Below are positions 33,598 through 42,665 of a stretch of 54,460 bases of DNA, piece after piece. A model generated the notes under the pieces. It searched no databases. It saw only the letters and a program-made list of their open reading frames with translations, and was not told the DNA's origin. Each line of letters starts with the position of its first letter. The first letter of the stretch is position 1. Source of the stretch: Verrucomicrobiia bacterium (GTDB lineage Bacteria; Verrucomicrobiota; Verrucomicrobiia; Limisphaerales; UBA8199); NCBI GenBank assembly GCA_035946615.1, contig DASYZB010000084.1:1-54460 (forward strand), given 5' to 3'. Made by a program: the position numbers and the translations under genes.

Positions 33598-34332
33598 ATG
33601 TGCAAAATCCGACCACACCTTACACTATGTTTGCTCATGGGCACGAGCCAGTTTTCCTCGAACATGGCTGCTGAATCAACAGTCCCCAAACCCGTCCTGC
33701 AAGCCGGGCGGATCAGCCGGGATTTTGTCCTCACTGGCCACGCCGACGATGGGCCGTGGCAGATGGCTCGGCCCGCGCTCATCGAGCAGTCCTCCGCCGA
33801 TGCCGCCGCGCGACCCGAGTTGTCCACGGCTGTGCGCGCCCTGTGGTCTGAATCTTCCCTTTACCTCGCCTACGACTGCCCCTACACGAGGCTGACTTTT
33901 TTCGACCCGCCCCAGTTTGAGCACAAGCGTTTTGACCTCGACCAAGCAGGCGAGAGTCTGTGGGACCGTGATGTGGTCGAGGCCTTTATCGGCTCAGACC
34001 CGCATCAAATCCGCCACTACACCGAATTCGAAGTCGCTCCGACCAATGAACGCCTGGACCTGATGATCGTGAACTTGCCCCAAAAGGATTTCAACTGGAA
34101 CTCAGGTTTCGAATCCAAAGTGACGGTGGACAAAGAACGAAAGCTCTGGCGCTGCGAGGTGCGCATTCCCTTAACAGCGCTGAGCAAAGTCAAACCCACT
34201 CCTGGCACACGCTGGGCCTTGAACCTTTACCGGATGGACAAGGCCAACAATGCCGCTTTGGCATGGAATCCTACGCTCGCCCCCTCGTTTCACACTCCAG
34301 AGAGGTTTGGAATTCTGCAGTTTGGGGAGTGA
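33598..34332 (+). CDS. Secreted CBM9-like carbohydrate-binding protein
   Basis: 244 residues from ATG 33598; a TTG at 33574 is a poorer choice. A signal peptide (HLTLCLLMGTSQFSSNMAA) is followed by one beta-sandwich of the CBM9/DOMON-like type: STAVRALWSESSLYLAYDCP, DRDVVEAFIGSDP, YTEFEVAPTNERLDLMI, WRCEVRIPLTAL and WALNLYRMD. There are no catalytic motifs. It probably binds glycans outside the cell. Its stop lies next to that of the convergent phosphodiesterase gene. Confidence 0.82.
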   Translation: MCKIRPHLTLCLLMGTSQFSSNMAAESTVPKPVLQAGRISRDFVLTGHADDGPWQMARPALIEQSSADAAARPELSTAVRALWSESSLYLAYDCPYTRLTFFDPPQFEHKRFDLDQAGESLWDRDVVEAFIGSDPHQIRHYTEFEVAPTNERLDLMIVNLPQKDFNWNSGFESKVTVDKERKLWRCEVRIPLTALSKVKPTPGTRWALNLYRMDKANNAALAWNPTLAPSFHTPERFGILQFGE

Positions 34333-34333
34333 T

Positions 34334-35152
34334 TCATTTTTGCGCCTGATTGCGCGCCTCTTCGAGCAGGAACTTCTGGGCTCCGTCGAGGTCATCGGTA
34401 TTAATCAGGTCCACGCCGCTGTCGAGCAGTTGACGCCAGAAAAACGGCGTGTCTGGCGCACCCCAGAACCGCACCTTGCGCCCCTGCTGATGCGCCCGGG
34501 TGACGATCTGCTCCAGCTTGAGCTTCTCGTCTGGAGGTATCGGCCCAACCCCGCGCCACTTGAAGGTCTTATACCAGTTGCTGCTAATCCAGGGGATTAG
34601 GTTCACCGGCGCGCCGGAGTCCAGGTCCGCCAGATCACCGTCCAGCGCGGCGTAACGGATGGGATCGCGATTGAACATGTCCTTCGAGCGATTCCCAGTA
34701 AGGATGACAGTAATGGCATTGGGACTTTTGGCGCCCAAACGGAACCGGCTCAGCATTTGGGTATAGCCCATCAACACGTGCCTCAAGACGGGATAAATTA
34801 CCTTCCAATCGCCCTTGATATCGATCAGTAGCGTGAACTCGGGGCCATTCGGATAAACGTGGCCGCCGTTCTTCTTCACCCGCTCGCGCAGCGGGTCCAG
34901 GTAGAGCGCCTCAAGCGTTCGCTGCGGCTTAACTTGATTGCGTTGATGGGCCACCAGGAGCCGGCCATCCACAAGGTAAATGTCCGCCTCGACGCTGCAA
35001 AAGCCGTGATCGAGGGCATCAAACAGCGGGCGCTTGTGCTCATAGTCGTTGTGGGCATGGACGCGGGTAAGGGGTATGGGTTCGGCTGCGGTTGCCATGG
35101 CAGCGCAGCCCGCAACGACGGCAACCATCCAGAGAAAGTTTCGTTTCATCAT
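34334..35152 (-). CDS. Exported GDPD/PI-PLC-like phosphodiesterase
   Basis: 272 residues with a signal peptide (FLWMVAVVAGCAAMATAAE). The mature part starts with the metal/catalytic motif RVHAHNDYEHKRPLFDAL, followed by CSVEADIYLVDGRLLVAHQ (the E-x-D and second His typical of the fold) and FTLLIDIKGD. The C-terminal VRFWGAPDTPFFWRQLLDSGVDLINTDDLDG closes the barrel. It likely cleaves phosphodiesters such as glycerophosphodiesters; the exact substrate is unknown. It is divergent from the LmbE gene across about 100 bases. Confidence 0.87.
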   Translation of the reverse strand: MMKRNFLWMVAVVAGCAAMATAAEPIPLTRVHAHNDYEHKRPLFDALDHGFCSVEADIYLVDGRLLVAHQRNQVKPQRTLEALYLDPLRERVKKNGGHVYPNGPEFTLLIDIKGDWKVIYPVLRHVLMGYTQMLSRFRLGAKSPNAITVILTGNRSKDMFNRDPIRYAALDGDLADLDSGAPVNLIPWISSNWYKTFKWRGVGPIPPDEKLKLEQIVTRAHQQGRKVRFWGAPDTPFFWRQLLDSGVDLINTDDLDGAQKFLLEEARNQAQK

Positions 35153-35270
35153 GTTACACCGAAATATGATGCGAAAGGCGACGCGTGTATCAACTTCAAA
35201 CCTTCTTTTTGCTTTACAAGTTCAGGCATTCTTTTGTAGGCTCCTGGCAAACTCGATGCTCAGCTTGCTT

Positions 35271-36170
35271 ATGAAGCCTCTGACCTTCGCCTGCCTTTTC
35301 ATGCTCAGTTTGTTCACCGTCTCCGCCGCTCCGGCGCCGCCAGATGATGGGAAGTTGCGCGTCATCTGTTTCGGGGCGCACCCGGACGATTGCGAGCTCG
35401 GGGCGGGTGGGGTGGCGGCGATGTGGGCCGCTCGCGGCCATCATGTCAAATTGGTCTCAGTCACGAACGGCGACATCGGCCATTGGCGCGAGGGGGGGGG
35501 CCCTCTGGCCCGGCGGCGCAAGGCTGAAGCCGAACGGGCCGATGAAATTCTGGGAGTGACTTCCCAGGTGCTGGACATTCATGACGGGGAATTGCTGCCG
35601 ACCCTTGAGAACCGGCGCACCATTACACGACTTATTCGCGAGTGGAAGGCCGATATCGTCATTGGCCCGCGCCCAAACGATTATCATCCCGACCATCGCT
35701 ACACAGCAGTCCTGGTCCAGGATTCCGCTTACATGGTCACCGTTCCGTTTTTCTGCCCGGATGTCCCTTACCTCAAGCGCAACCCGGTTTTCCTTTATGT
35801 TCCGGACTCGTTCCAGAAACCCAACCCGTTCCAGCCGGACGTGGCAGTGGGGATTGACGAGGCGATCGACAAGCGGTTGGACGCTTTGGATGCGCTGGAA
35901 TCGCAGTTTTATGAAGGCGGCGCCAACGGCTCGGCGCAACTGATTCCCAGCGACCCGGCCAAGCAACAAGAGCGGCACCGGCAGGTCCGCGCCGGGTTCC
36001 AAAAGCGTTATGAGAACCTCGCCCAGCGTTATCGCTCGACTCTGGCTGAGTTCTACGGACCAGCGAAGGCCGGGACGATCAAGTACGCGGAAGCATTCGA
36101 GATTTGCGAGTATGGCCGCCGGCCCGACCAAACCGAGTTGAAAAGGCTCTTCCCCTTTTTTGGAGAGTAG
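35271..36170 (+). CDS. Secreted LmbE/PIG-L-family deacetylase
   Basis: 299 residues from ATG 35271, chosen because it places a standard signal peptide at the start (LTFACLFMLSLFTVSAA); ATG 35256 is also possible. The zinc site is the family motif GAHPDDCELGAGG, with the downstream His in DYHPDHRYTAVL. The family removes N-acetyl groups from GlcNAc-type substrates. Export suggests an extracellular amino sugar or glycoconjugate substrate. It is downstream of, and divergent from, the phosphodiesterase gene. Confidence 0.9.
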   Translation: MKPLTFACLFMLSLFTVSAAPAPPDDGKLRVICFGAHPDDCELGAGGVAAMWAARGHHVKLVSVTNGDIGHWREGGGPLARRRKAEAERADEILGVTSQVLDIHDGELLPTLENRRTITRLIREWKADIVIGPRPNDYHPDHRYTAVLVQDSAYMVTVPFFCPDVPYLKRNPVFLYVPDSFQKPNPFQPDVAVGIDEAIDKRLDALDALESQFYEGGANGSAQLIPSDPAKQQERHRQVRAGFQKRYENLAQRYRSTLAEFYGPAKAGTIKYAEAFEICEYGRRPDQTELKRLFPFFGE

Positions 36171-36188
36171 CCTTGCAGAGAGGCGCTC

Positions 36189-36458
36189 TTAACTCTTGGC
36201 CGCCGCTTGTTCCTTCTTCCAGGTGCGCCGGGGGGCTTTGGTGATGAGCCCCTTCTTGAGCGCTGAAGTCGAAACCCGAACGTAACGCACTTCCCCGTTG
36301 ATGATGGCCTTAACGCGCTGGAGGTTGGGCATAAATCGGCGCTTGGTAATCGCTGTAATATGCGTTCCAATGCCGCCGCTCTTCTTCGACTTGCCACTGC
36401 GCCAGATGATGCTGCCCTTCATCGGGCGTTTGCCGGTTAACTCGCAAATTCGTGCCAT
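36189..36458 (-). CDS. rpmB: 50S ribosomal protein L28
   Basis: 89 residues of normal length. Characteristic segments are ARICELTGKRPMKGS, the basic KRRFMPNLQRVK, and RVSTSALKKGLI. It is a structural component of the large ribosomal subunit. It stands alone here, without the usual partner rpmG, and is convergent with the LmbE gene. Confidence 0.96.
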   Translation of the reverse strand: MARICELTGKRPMKGSIIWRSGKSKKSGGIGTHITAITKRRFMPNLQRVKAIINGEVRYVRVSTSALKKGLITKAPRRTWKKEQAAAKS

Positions 36459-36547
36459 ACGCGTCCTGTTTAGCTATAAAAGAGCCAAAAACATACCGGC
36501 TTTGACCTCGGTTGCAAGCCATATTTCATTCCCTCTCTTTTGCCACT

Positions 36548-36702
36548 CGGGGCTAATGACAGAGTCGAAGCAACGATCCGCCATTCCTGAGTGCAGGAGA
36601 CGACGTAAGGAGTCTCTGATCGGTAACTTCCGGGTCAACCAAAGGTGGCCATCCGACAATCTTGATCAGAGACTCCTTACGTCGTCTCCTACAAACGTTT
36701 GG
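36548..36702. repeat. MITE-like element, copy 1 (27-bp perfect inverted repeat)
   Basis: Arms at 36595-36621 and 36664-36690 are exact reverse complements over 27 bases, around a 42-base centre containing AACTTCCGGGT and GACAATCTT. About 47 bases on the left (CGGGGCTAATGAC to CCTGAGTG) and 12 on the right (ACAAACGTTTGG) are shared with the copy at 38882-39039 in the same orientation. It carries no coding capacity and lies between rpmB and the sigma-54 activator, so it resembles a non-autonomous mobile element. Confidence 0.88.
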
Positions 36703-36780
36703 GGTGGTAGTCACTTTAAAACGTTGCGACGGCAACGATGCATCGTTGCGCCAAAACCTCTCTTGGGCCATGTTGCTGCC

Positions 36781-38208
36781 ATGAATTCAGTTGCCGAAGC
36801 ACAATCGACCAGTGGCGCAGCGCCGGAAATCGCCTCCGGCACGGAGGCCTTCTACCGCACAGCGCTCGAGAGCCTGTCTGAAGGGGTAATGATCCTCGAC
36901 GCGGATTGCCGGATTATTTACGCCAACCGCTTGGTCAGCGACATTACGGGTTATTCGCCTGAGGAATTGCTGGGCCAAACGCCGTGCCTGTTGCGGGCCG
37001 ACCCCGAGCCGGGCGATTGCGAGGCCAGCAAAACCCTGACGGACGAGCCCCGGTGTTTCGAGCTGGAGATGAAGCACAAGGATGGGCGGCTGCATTGGAT
37101 CAATGTGAAATCCACCCCCTACCGCAACGATAGCGGGGAAGCGGTTGGCCGGGTAGTGGCCATAAGCTGCATCGCCAAACAGAAGAACCTCGAATTCGAG
37201 AATGAATTTCTCCAGGACGAGTTCCGCGCCACGTTCGGCAACATCATCGGGCACAGCCCCGCCCTGCAGAAAGTCCTGGCCCAGATAGCCACGGTGGCGC
37301 CGACTGAAGCCAACGTCCTGATCCTGGGGGAATCGGGCACCGGCAAGGAGCTGGTGGCGCGGGCCATTCACGACTTGAGCCCGCGCAAGGACCATGCGCT
37401 GGTGCGGGTCAATTGCGCCTCGATTCCCAAGGAATTATTCGAGAGCGAGTTCTTCGGCCATGTGCGCGGTTCGTTTACCGGCGCGATCAAAGACCGGGTA
37501 GGGCGATTTGAATTGGCCGATCAGGGGACACTGTTCCTGGATGAGGTGGGTGAAATCCCGCTGGATTTGCAGAGCAAACTCTTGCGCGTCCTGCAGGAAG
37601 GCCAGTTCGAAAGGGTGGGAGACGAGCGGACGCGGACGGTCCAGGTGCGCTTGATAGCCGCCACCAACCGGGACCTGCTGGCCGAAGCCAAGGCGGGCCG
37701 GTTCCGCCTCGACCTGTATTATCGGCTGAGTGTCTTTCCCATAGAAGCCCCGCCCTTGCGCGAGCGCCTCGAGGACATCGCCGAGCTGGCCGAGCATTTC
37801 ATCAGGCAAGCCGCCCGCCGCCTGGGCGTTCCCCGCCCGCGCTTGACCAAGCTTCAGGCGCAGGAGTTGCAAAGTTACGATTGGCCCGGCAACGTGCGCG
37901 AACTGCAAAACGTTATCGAACGCGCTGTTATCCTGGCAAAAGGCGGCAAGGTCCACTTCGACTTGCCTCATCGCATCACGCGGGATGGTCCTGCAAACAG
38001 CCTTGCCCACTCCCCCGCCAATGATGGCGAGGAGGATCTGTCACTGGACGAATTGGAAGTGCGCGAGCGCGAGATCGTCCTGGCTGCTTTGGGCCGCACC
38101 AATTGGAAAATCTATGGCGAAGACGGCGCGGCGGCGCTGTTGCGAATCAAACCCACGACGCTGGTTTCCAAGATGAAGCGGCTGAATGTGCAGAAGGACG
38201 GCGGGTGA
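36781..38208 (+). CDS. PAS-domain sigma-54-dependent transcriptional activator
   Basis: 475 residues from ATG 36781; earlier in-frame starts would run through the repeat element. The N-terminus is a PAS domain ([26 protein letters not shown]) with a PAC-like end. The AAA+ core has Walker A (GESGTGKE), the sigma-54 contact loop reading GSFTGA in place of GAFTGA, Walker B ([12 protein letters not shown]), and the [10 protein letters not shown] and [13 protein letters not shown] segments. A Fis/FhlA-like helix-turn-helix closes it ([19 protein letters not shown]). It should activate RpoN promoters in response to a PAS-sensed cue. There is no receiver domain. Confidence 0.93.
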   Translation: MNSVAEAQSTSGAAPEIASGTEAFYRTALESLSEGVMILDADCRIIYANRLVSDITGYSPEELLGQTPCLLRADPEPGDCEASKTLTDEPRCFELEMKHKDGRLHWINVKSTPYRNDSGEAVGRVVAISCIAKQKNLEFENEFLQDEFRATFGNIIGHSPALQKVLAQIATVAPTEANVLILGESGTGKELVARAIHDLSPRKDHALVRVNCASIPKELFESEFFGHVRGSFTGAIKDRVGRFELADQGTLFLDEVGEIPLDLQSKLLRVLQEGQFERVGDERTRTVQVRLIAATNRDLLAEAKAGRFRLDLYYRLSVFPIEAPPLRERLEDIAELAEHFIRQAARRLGVPRPRLTKLQAQELQSYDWPGNVRELQNVIERAVILAKGGKVHFDLPHRITRDGPANSLAHSPANDGEEDLSLDELEVREREIVLAALGRTNWKIYGEDGAAALLRIKPTTLVSKMKRLNVQKDGG

Positions 38209-38326
38209 GCAGAGATACTTGTCCCCGCTCGACGTGACTACCGCGAATGGCCGGAACGACCCACGAAACCGAGCCCGAATATGTTCCACGCTCACTCCAG
38301 TCAGTTTCGGTCCGCTCTTTTCCTCG

Positions 38327-38815
38327 TCAAGGAAATGTCCTGCTCCCAGGCGAGTTAGCAGGTCCTGGTAACCCCCGCGGATTTGGCGCTCTGGGCGGAG
38401 CCGGCAGGCGCGGCGGGGCCGGCAGGCTCGGGGGCGCAGGGAGATTTGGCGGGGCCGGCAAGCGCGGCGGTCGGAGCGGACTGGGTTGTAGCGGCATGAC
38501 CGGAGGCAGGTTTATCGGGGGCGCAGAAGGGGGCGCCGGGGGACGTCCAATGGGCGGCAGCACGGGGGTTTGCGACGGCGCCGGTGGCTGCGATGGCGGC
38601 GGCAGGGCGGGTTGCGGCGGCATCGGAGTCGGCCCCGCCGGATTCATCGGCATCGGCGGGGGTGTGTGGGATCCGGGAAGCGACGGCCCGGTCGGCAGTG
38701 GTTGCGCCGATGGCGCTGCGGATGCCTGCTCGCTGATGCCTTGCAGCCCCAGCATCAGGGCTATGCCGGTGGCAATGAGGCCGGCCTGAACTGCATTCTT
38801 TCGTAAAACCTCCAT
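38327..38815 (-). CDS. Secreted proline-rich repeat protein
   Basis: 162 residues. An N-terminal signal (AGLIATGIALMLGLQGISEQASA) is followed by about 125 residues dominated by Pro and Ala. Near the C-terminus are five tandem units of the type LPAPP-(R/N/S), for example RLPAPPNLPAPPSLPAPP. There is no folded domain, Cys or anchor. It may be an envelope spacer or an exported disordered protein. Homology cannot be judged because of its composition. The signal peptide on this strand, followed directly by an extended repeat region, favours this frame over the Gly-rich frame on the other strand. Confidence 0.55.
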   Translation of the reverse strand: MEVLRKNAVQAGLIATGIALMLGLQGISEQASAAPSAQPLPTGPSLPGSHTPPPMPMNPAGPTPMPPQPALPPPSQPPAPSQTPVLPPIGRPPAPPSAPPINLPPVMPLQPSPLRPPRLPAPPNLPAPPSLPAPPRLPAPPRAPNPRGLPGPANSPGSRTFP

Positions 38816-38881
38816 GATTCAATCTAAGCCCGTTCCGCTGTTTGTCGCCCGTGGGCGCACGGAGGCCTTTACCCCATATAG

Positions 38882-39039
38882 CGGGGCTAATGACGGAGTC
38901 GAAGCAACGAGCCTCCATTCCTGAGTGTAGGAGACGACGTAACGAGGTCTCCGATCAGCAACTTCCGGGTGAACCAAAGGGCGGCCAGATGACAATCTTG
39001 AATCAGAGACTCCTTAGGTCGTCTCTTACAAAGGTTTGG
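38882..39039. repeat. MITE-like element, copy 2
   Basis: This is a second, diverged copy of the element at 36548-36702, in the same orientation: CGGGGCTAATGACGGAGTCG at the left, AACTTCCGGGTGAACCAAAG in the centre and ACAAAGGTTTGG at the right. Its arms are no longer perfect complements (GGAGACGACGTAACGAGGTC against GACTCCTTAGGTCGTCTC). It lies between the proline-rich protein gene and thrC. Confidence 0.87.
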
Positions 39040-39127
39040 AACTGACCTCGTCATGGGCCCTGCCCCACATAGACGACCCGCGCTCGAAAGCTTGACGATG
39101 TCCGTCGTGGCCGCTTGACTCCTTCGC

Positions 39128-40348
39128 ATGAATTACGTCACCCATCTCGAATGCGCCCATTGCGGGCAGCGGTATGATGCCGCCCAGGTCCACAACCTTT
39201 GCGCCGCTTGTCAGCGGCCACTCTGGGTCAAATACGATCTGCCGGCGCTTAAAAAATCATTCCCCAAAGAGAAGCTGGCGGGCCGGCCCTGGACGCTGTG
39301 GCGTTACCTCGAGATGTTGCCCATTGCTGATCCCGCAAAAATCATTTCGCTGGAAGAAACCGTCTCGCCGGTGCTGGAAACCAAACGCCTGGCGGCTGAG
39401 TTTGGGGTCCAAAACCTTTTCGTCAAAGACGAAAGCCGTCTGCCGACGGGCAGTTTCAAAGCGCGCGGCATGGCCCTGGCGATTTCCAAGGCGAACGAAT
39501 TTGGCATTAAGCAAGTGGCCGTGCCCACAGCGGGAAATGCGGGCGGCGCGCTGGCCGCTTATAGCGCGCGGGCGGGAATGCAAGCCTCGGTGTTCATGCC
39601 CGAGGACACACCGGCCATCAACAAGAAGGAGTGCTACCTCACCGGCGCAAGGACCTACCTGGTCAATGGCCTGATCACCGATTGCGGACGCATCGTCGGT
39701 GAAGGCAAAAAGGTCAAAGGATGGTTTGACGTTTCCACCCTTAAAGAGCCCTATCGGATTGAAGGCAAAAAGACCATGGGCCTCGAACTGGCCGAGCAAT
39801 TTGACTGGGAATTGCCCGATGTCATCCTCTATCCAACCGGGGGCGGCACCGGCCTCATTGGGATGTGGAAGGCATTCAATGAACTTGAGGCCATCGGCTG
39901 GCTCAAAACCTCCCGCAAACCTAAGATGATCTCCTGTCAGAGCGATGGATGCGCCCCCATCGCCAACGCCTTTGCCAAAGGCGAACGATTCGCCGCCAAA
40001 TTCGAAAATGCCGCCACCATTGCCAGCGGCATCCGCGTGCCGGCTGCCGTCGGCGATTTCATGATCTTGGACGCCGTGCGCCAAAGCGGGGGCCTCGCCC
40101 TGGCTACCCCGGAAGCGGACATTCCCAAGTGGATGCGATTGGCTGCGTCGAAGGAGGGCCTGGCTGTTTGCCCGGAAACGGCTGTTTGCCTTGGCGCCCT
40201 CGAAGTCCTGCTCAAGCGCGGCTCCATCCAGCGCGCGGATCGCATCGTCATTTTTAATACGGGCGCCGCGCAAAAATATCCGGAGGCTGTGAACGAGCAA
40301 CTCGAGCGAATTGATATTGGCAAACCGCTGGACTGGTCGCGCCTTTGA
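39128..40348 (+). CDS. thrC: Threonine synthase
   Basis: 406 residues. A short zinc ribbon (Cys9, Cys12, Cys25, Cys28) precedes the PLP fold. The cofactor Lys111 is in TGSFKARGM, the Ser/Thr/Asn phosphate-binding loop in VPTAGNAGGALA, and the Gly-rich PLP-phosphate loop in YPTGGGTGLIG. It converts O-phosphohomoserine to threonine. The zinc ribbon places it with the class of short threonine synthases found in many bacteria and archaea. The serA-like gene follows 12 bases downstream. Confidence 0.93.
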   Translation: MNYVTHLECAHCGQRYDAAQVHNLCAACQRPLWVKYDLPALKKSFPKEKLAGRPWTLWRYLEMLPIADPAKIISLEETVSPVLETKRLAAEFGVQNLFVKDESRLPTGSFKARGMALAISKANEFGIKQVAVPTAGNAGGALAAYSARAGMQASVFMPEDTPAINKKECYLTGARTYLVNGLITDCGRIVGEGKKVKGWFDVSTLKEPYRIEGKKTMGLELAEQFDWELPDVILYPTGGGTGLIGMWKAFNELEAIGWLKTSRKPKMISCQSDGCAPIANAFAKGERFAAKFENAATIASGIRVPAAVGDFMILDAVRQSGGLALATPEADIPKWMRLAASKEGLAVCPETAVCLGALEVLLKRGSIQRADRIVIFNTGAAQKYPEAVNEQLERIDIGKPLDWSRL

Positions 40349-40360
40349 CAGCTCGGGTTT

Positions 40361-41329
40361 ATGGACATCTTGATTTCTGAGGAGCTGCGCGCCCCGGCGA
40401 TCGAGCGCCTGGCCAAAACTTACCAGGTCGTTGCCGAACCCAAGCTGTGGCAGCAACCAGACAAGTTGCGGGCGCTCATTGCAGAAGCAAGGGTGCTTAT
40501 GGTGCGAAATCAGACCCAGGTAACAGCCGAGTTGCTGCACGGCGCTCCCAAGCTGCTGGGCATTGGGCGGGTTGGGGTTGGCCTGGACAACATCGACCTG
40601 GGGAGAGCCTCAAGCCTCGGTATTGTGGTGGCCGCCCCGCTGAATGCCAATGCCACCAGCGTGGCCGAGCTGGCCCTGGGATTCATGCTGGCGCTGGCGC
40701 GAAAGATTCCAGAGGCGGACCGCTCGACCAAGGCGGGCAACTGGGACAGGAAAGGTTGCACGGGCATTGAACTGGCAGGCAAAACATTGGCCGTTTGCGG
40801 CCTGGGCCGCATCGGCGGCACGGTTGCCCGGTTGGGACGCGCCTTTGGAATGCGCGTGGTGGCCTTCGATCCCTTTGTGAAAGCCGATTCAGCCGTGGTC
40901 CGCGAGAGCGGAGTGCTGCTGTGCGGGCGCATCGAGGAGGCGCTGGCGATGGCCGATTTTGTGAGCGTTCATTTGCCTTCAACCCCCGAGACCCGCCGCC
41001 TGTTTGGGGCCTCGACGTTTTCCGCCACCAAGCCGGGCGCCTATTTTATCAACACTTCCCGTGGAGCGGTGGTGGATGAAGCGGCCCTGCTCGATGCCTT
41101 GCAAAGCGGGCGCCTGGCAGGGGCGGCCCTCGATGTGCGGGAATTCGAGCCGCCCGCTGCGCGAGGGGCTTTGGAATCGCTCTCTAATGTCGTTCTCACA
41201 CCGCACATCGCCGCCTTTACCGTTGAGGCTCAGGAAAGGACCTTCGAAGCTGTCGCGGCAGATGTCGAGCGGCTGCTCTCGGGCCAGCCAGTTCTGAATT
41301 TTGTGAATTTCGATCGCCCGAAACGCTGA
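40361..41329 (+). CDS. D-3-phosphoglycerate dehydrogenase-like 2-hydroxyacid dehydrogenase
   Basis: 322 residues. The NAD site is VCGLGRIGGTVARLGRAFGM and the signature is ATKPGAYFINTSRGAVVDEAALLDAL. The catalytic Arg is in INTSRG, the Glu in VREFEPP and the His in LTPHIAAFT. VGVGLDNIDL is typical of SerA. It lacks the C-terminal ACT/ASB regulatory domains of full-length SerA, so it may be a short SerA or a related hydroxyacid dehydrogenase. The gap of 12 bases after thrC supports an amino-acid operon, which favours SerA. Confidence 0.85.
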   Translation: MDILISEELRAPAIERLAKTYQVVAEPKLWQQPDKLRALIAEARVLMVRNQTQVTAELLHGAPKLLGIGRVGVGLDNIDLGRASSLGIVVAAPLNANATSVAELALGFMLALARKIPEADRSTKAGNWDRKGCTGIELAGKTLAVCGLGRIGGTVARLGRAFGMRVVAFDPFVKADSAVVRESGVLLCGRIEEALAMADFVSVHLPSTPETRRLFGASTFSATKPGAYFINTSRGAVVDEAALLDALQSGRLAGAALDVREFEPPAARGALESLSNVVLTPHIAAFTVEAQERTFEAVAADVERLLSGQPVLNFVNFDRPKR

Positions 41330-41359
41330 AGGCATCCATTGCTCAAACACTCGCCCCAG

Positions 41360-42385
41360 TCAAAGCGAGACCGCACAACCCCGGTCCACGGATTCCTGGG
41401 CTTTGAGGCACATTTTGACCGACCACAGGCCATCCTCGCCGGTTGCACTCAGAGCGCCGGTCCCGCGAACTGCTCGCGCCATTTGGGCAATCTCGTCCGT
41501 TAATTCATAAACCTCGCCGGTGATTTTAGTAATCGGAACATCAGAAACTTTATCGCCGTTGAAGTATTTGAGTGAAAAGGTCGGTTGAAAGGTGCGGTCC
41601 ATCGCCCCGCTCCAACTGGCCCAAAGGGCGCCGCGGGTTCCGGTAACCTTGGCGACCTGGTGATGCTCGAAGCCGCTTAAGGTCTGCGAAATAACCGCAT
41701 AAGCGCCGCGCGGGAAATTGACAATGGCGCTGAAGTTGTCCTGAAGTTCCGGGTGGTCTGGGCGGCGGGCACTGGCGCGGGCAAAAATACTTTGTGGCGC
41801 GCCCAGGTTTGAAAAATACCAACGAGCCAGGTCGAAGAAATGGATGGGTTCTTCGAGAATCCAGTTACCGACCCGATCAATTTGATAGCGCCACCCATCC
41901 GCGCCGGTACGATAGGGATTGCGCCACAACTCGATGAGCGCATAAAGCGGGTCTCCGATGGCCCCTGCATCAATCATCTCCTTGACCTTGCCCCAAAGCG
42001 AGGAGAGGCGGAATTCATGGCCAATGGCCAGCAATCGCTGCTGTTCGCGAGCGAGCCGGAGCAACTCTTCACAATGCGCCAGCGTCAGCGCCATGGGTTT
42101 TTCCAGCAGCAAATGTTTGCCCGCCCGCAGCACATCAGCGGCAACGGGGAAATGCAGGTCGGTCGGCAGGACCACATCCACGACGTCAAGGTCAGGCCGA
42201 GTGAGCAATTGATGGTAATCAGCCACTATCTGCGCCTCAGGATGGCGCTCGCGCGCCTCCGCCTGGCGCGCCGTCGAGCGCACCGCGATGGCGGCCAAGT
42301 CTGCCTCAGGCGATTCGGCAATGGCGCGGGCGTGATGACTGCCCCAGGCGCCAAAACCGATTAAGCCAAAACGCACTTTTTTCAT
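41360..42385 (-). CDS. Cytoplasmic Gfo/Idh/MocA-family oxidoreductase
   Basis: 341 residues without a signal peptide. The Rossmann motif is GLIGFGAWGSHHARAI, the dinucleotide motif is LLEKPMALT, and the substrate-side motif is EEPIHFFDLARWY. It is an NAD(P)-dependent sugar or cyclitol dehydrogenase of unknown substrate. It is convergent with the serA-like gene and divergent from the aldehyde dehydrogenase gene, so it probably belongs with the sugar-use genes to its right. Confidence 0.9.
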   Translation of the reverse strand: MKKVRFGLIGFGAWGSHHARAIAESPEADLAAIAVRSTARQAEARERHPEAQIVADYHQLLTRPDLDVVDVVLPTDLHFPVAADVLRAGKHLLLEKPMALTLAHCEELLRLAREQQRLLAIGHEFRLSSLWGKVKEMIDAGAIGDPLYALIELWRNPYRTGADGWRYQIDRVGNWILEEPIHFFDLARWYFSNLGAPQSIFARASARRPDHPELQDNFSAIVNFPRGAYAVISQTLSGFEHHQVAKVTGTRGALWASWSGAMDRTFQPTFSLKYFNGDKVSDVPITKITGEVYELTDEIAQMARAVRGTGALSATGEDGLWSVKMCLKAQESVDRGCAVSL

Positions 42386-42483
42386 GAACCCGAGAGAGGC
42401 TCTTGCAAAACCGGCTGTTCGAGCAACGATGTATGCGCCATGACCTAAACCTGACAGAAAGAGCCCACCCCCGCAAGAGGCGC

Positions 42484-42549
42484 GGCGCGCCAGCGTCTTG
42501 GACTGCCTTGGACCTGCACCGGCGTTCCCACGCCTCAGTGACTGAGGCG
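42484..42549. repeat. Dispersed repeat core and 19-bp palindrome
   Basis: GCGCGCCAGCGTCTTGGACT (starting near 42486) carries the same TTGGACTGC core seen near 33510 and 24330. A palindrome at 42531-42549, CGCCTCAGTGACTGAGGCG, has 9-bp arms around one G. Both lie in the 280-base gap between the divergent Gfo/Idh and aldehyde dehydrogenase genes. Confidence 0.5.
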
Positions 42550-42665
42550 TTAATCCTGCGCATTGACATCTTGCAAAAAGGGAACTTACGTTGGGTTGAA
42601 ATGAAATCGTCTGTTAAAAAACCGGGGTTGAAAACAGCCTGGACCCCTGAAAGGGACCGAAGCAA

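Noticed and set aside
36298-36780. Upstream start for the sigma-54 activator
   Set aside because: It would translate antisense to rpmB and through the MITE-like element. ATG 36781 begins directly before the PAS domain.
38327-38480. CRISPR-like tandem repetition
   Set aside because: The short period comes from LPAPP codon repeats inside a coding frame, with no spacers and no cas genes.
38247-38789. Gly-rich plus-strand frame opposite the proline-rich protein
   Set aside because: GGC/GGG repeats are the complement of Pro codons. Only the minus-strand frame begins with a signal peptide.
38816-39127. Riboswitch or leader peptide upstream of thrC
   Set aside because: The gap is mostly the second MITE-like copy. 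No T-box specifier, threonine/isoleucine codon run or attenuator pair is visible.
39257-40540. 427-codon minus-strand frame covering thrC and the start of the serA-like gene
   Set aside because: It spans two real genes with complete catalytic motifs on the plus strand and has no features of its own.
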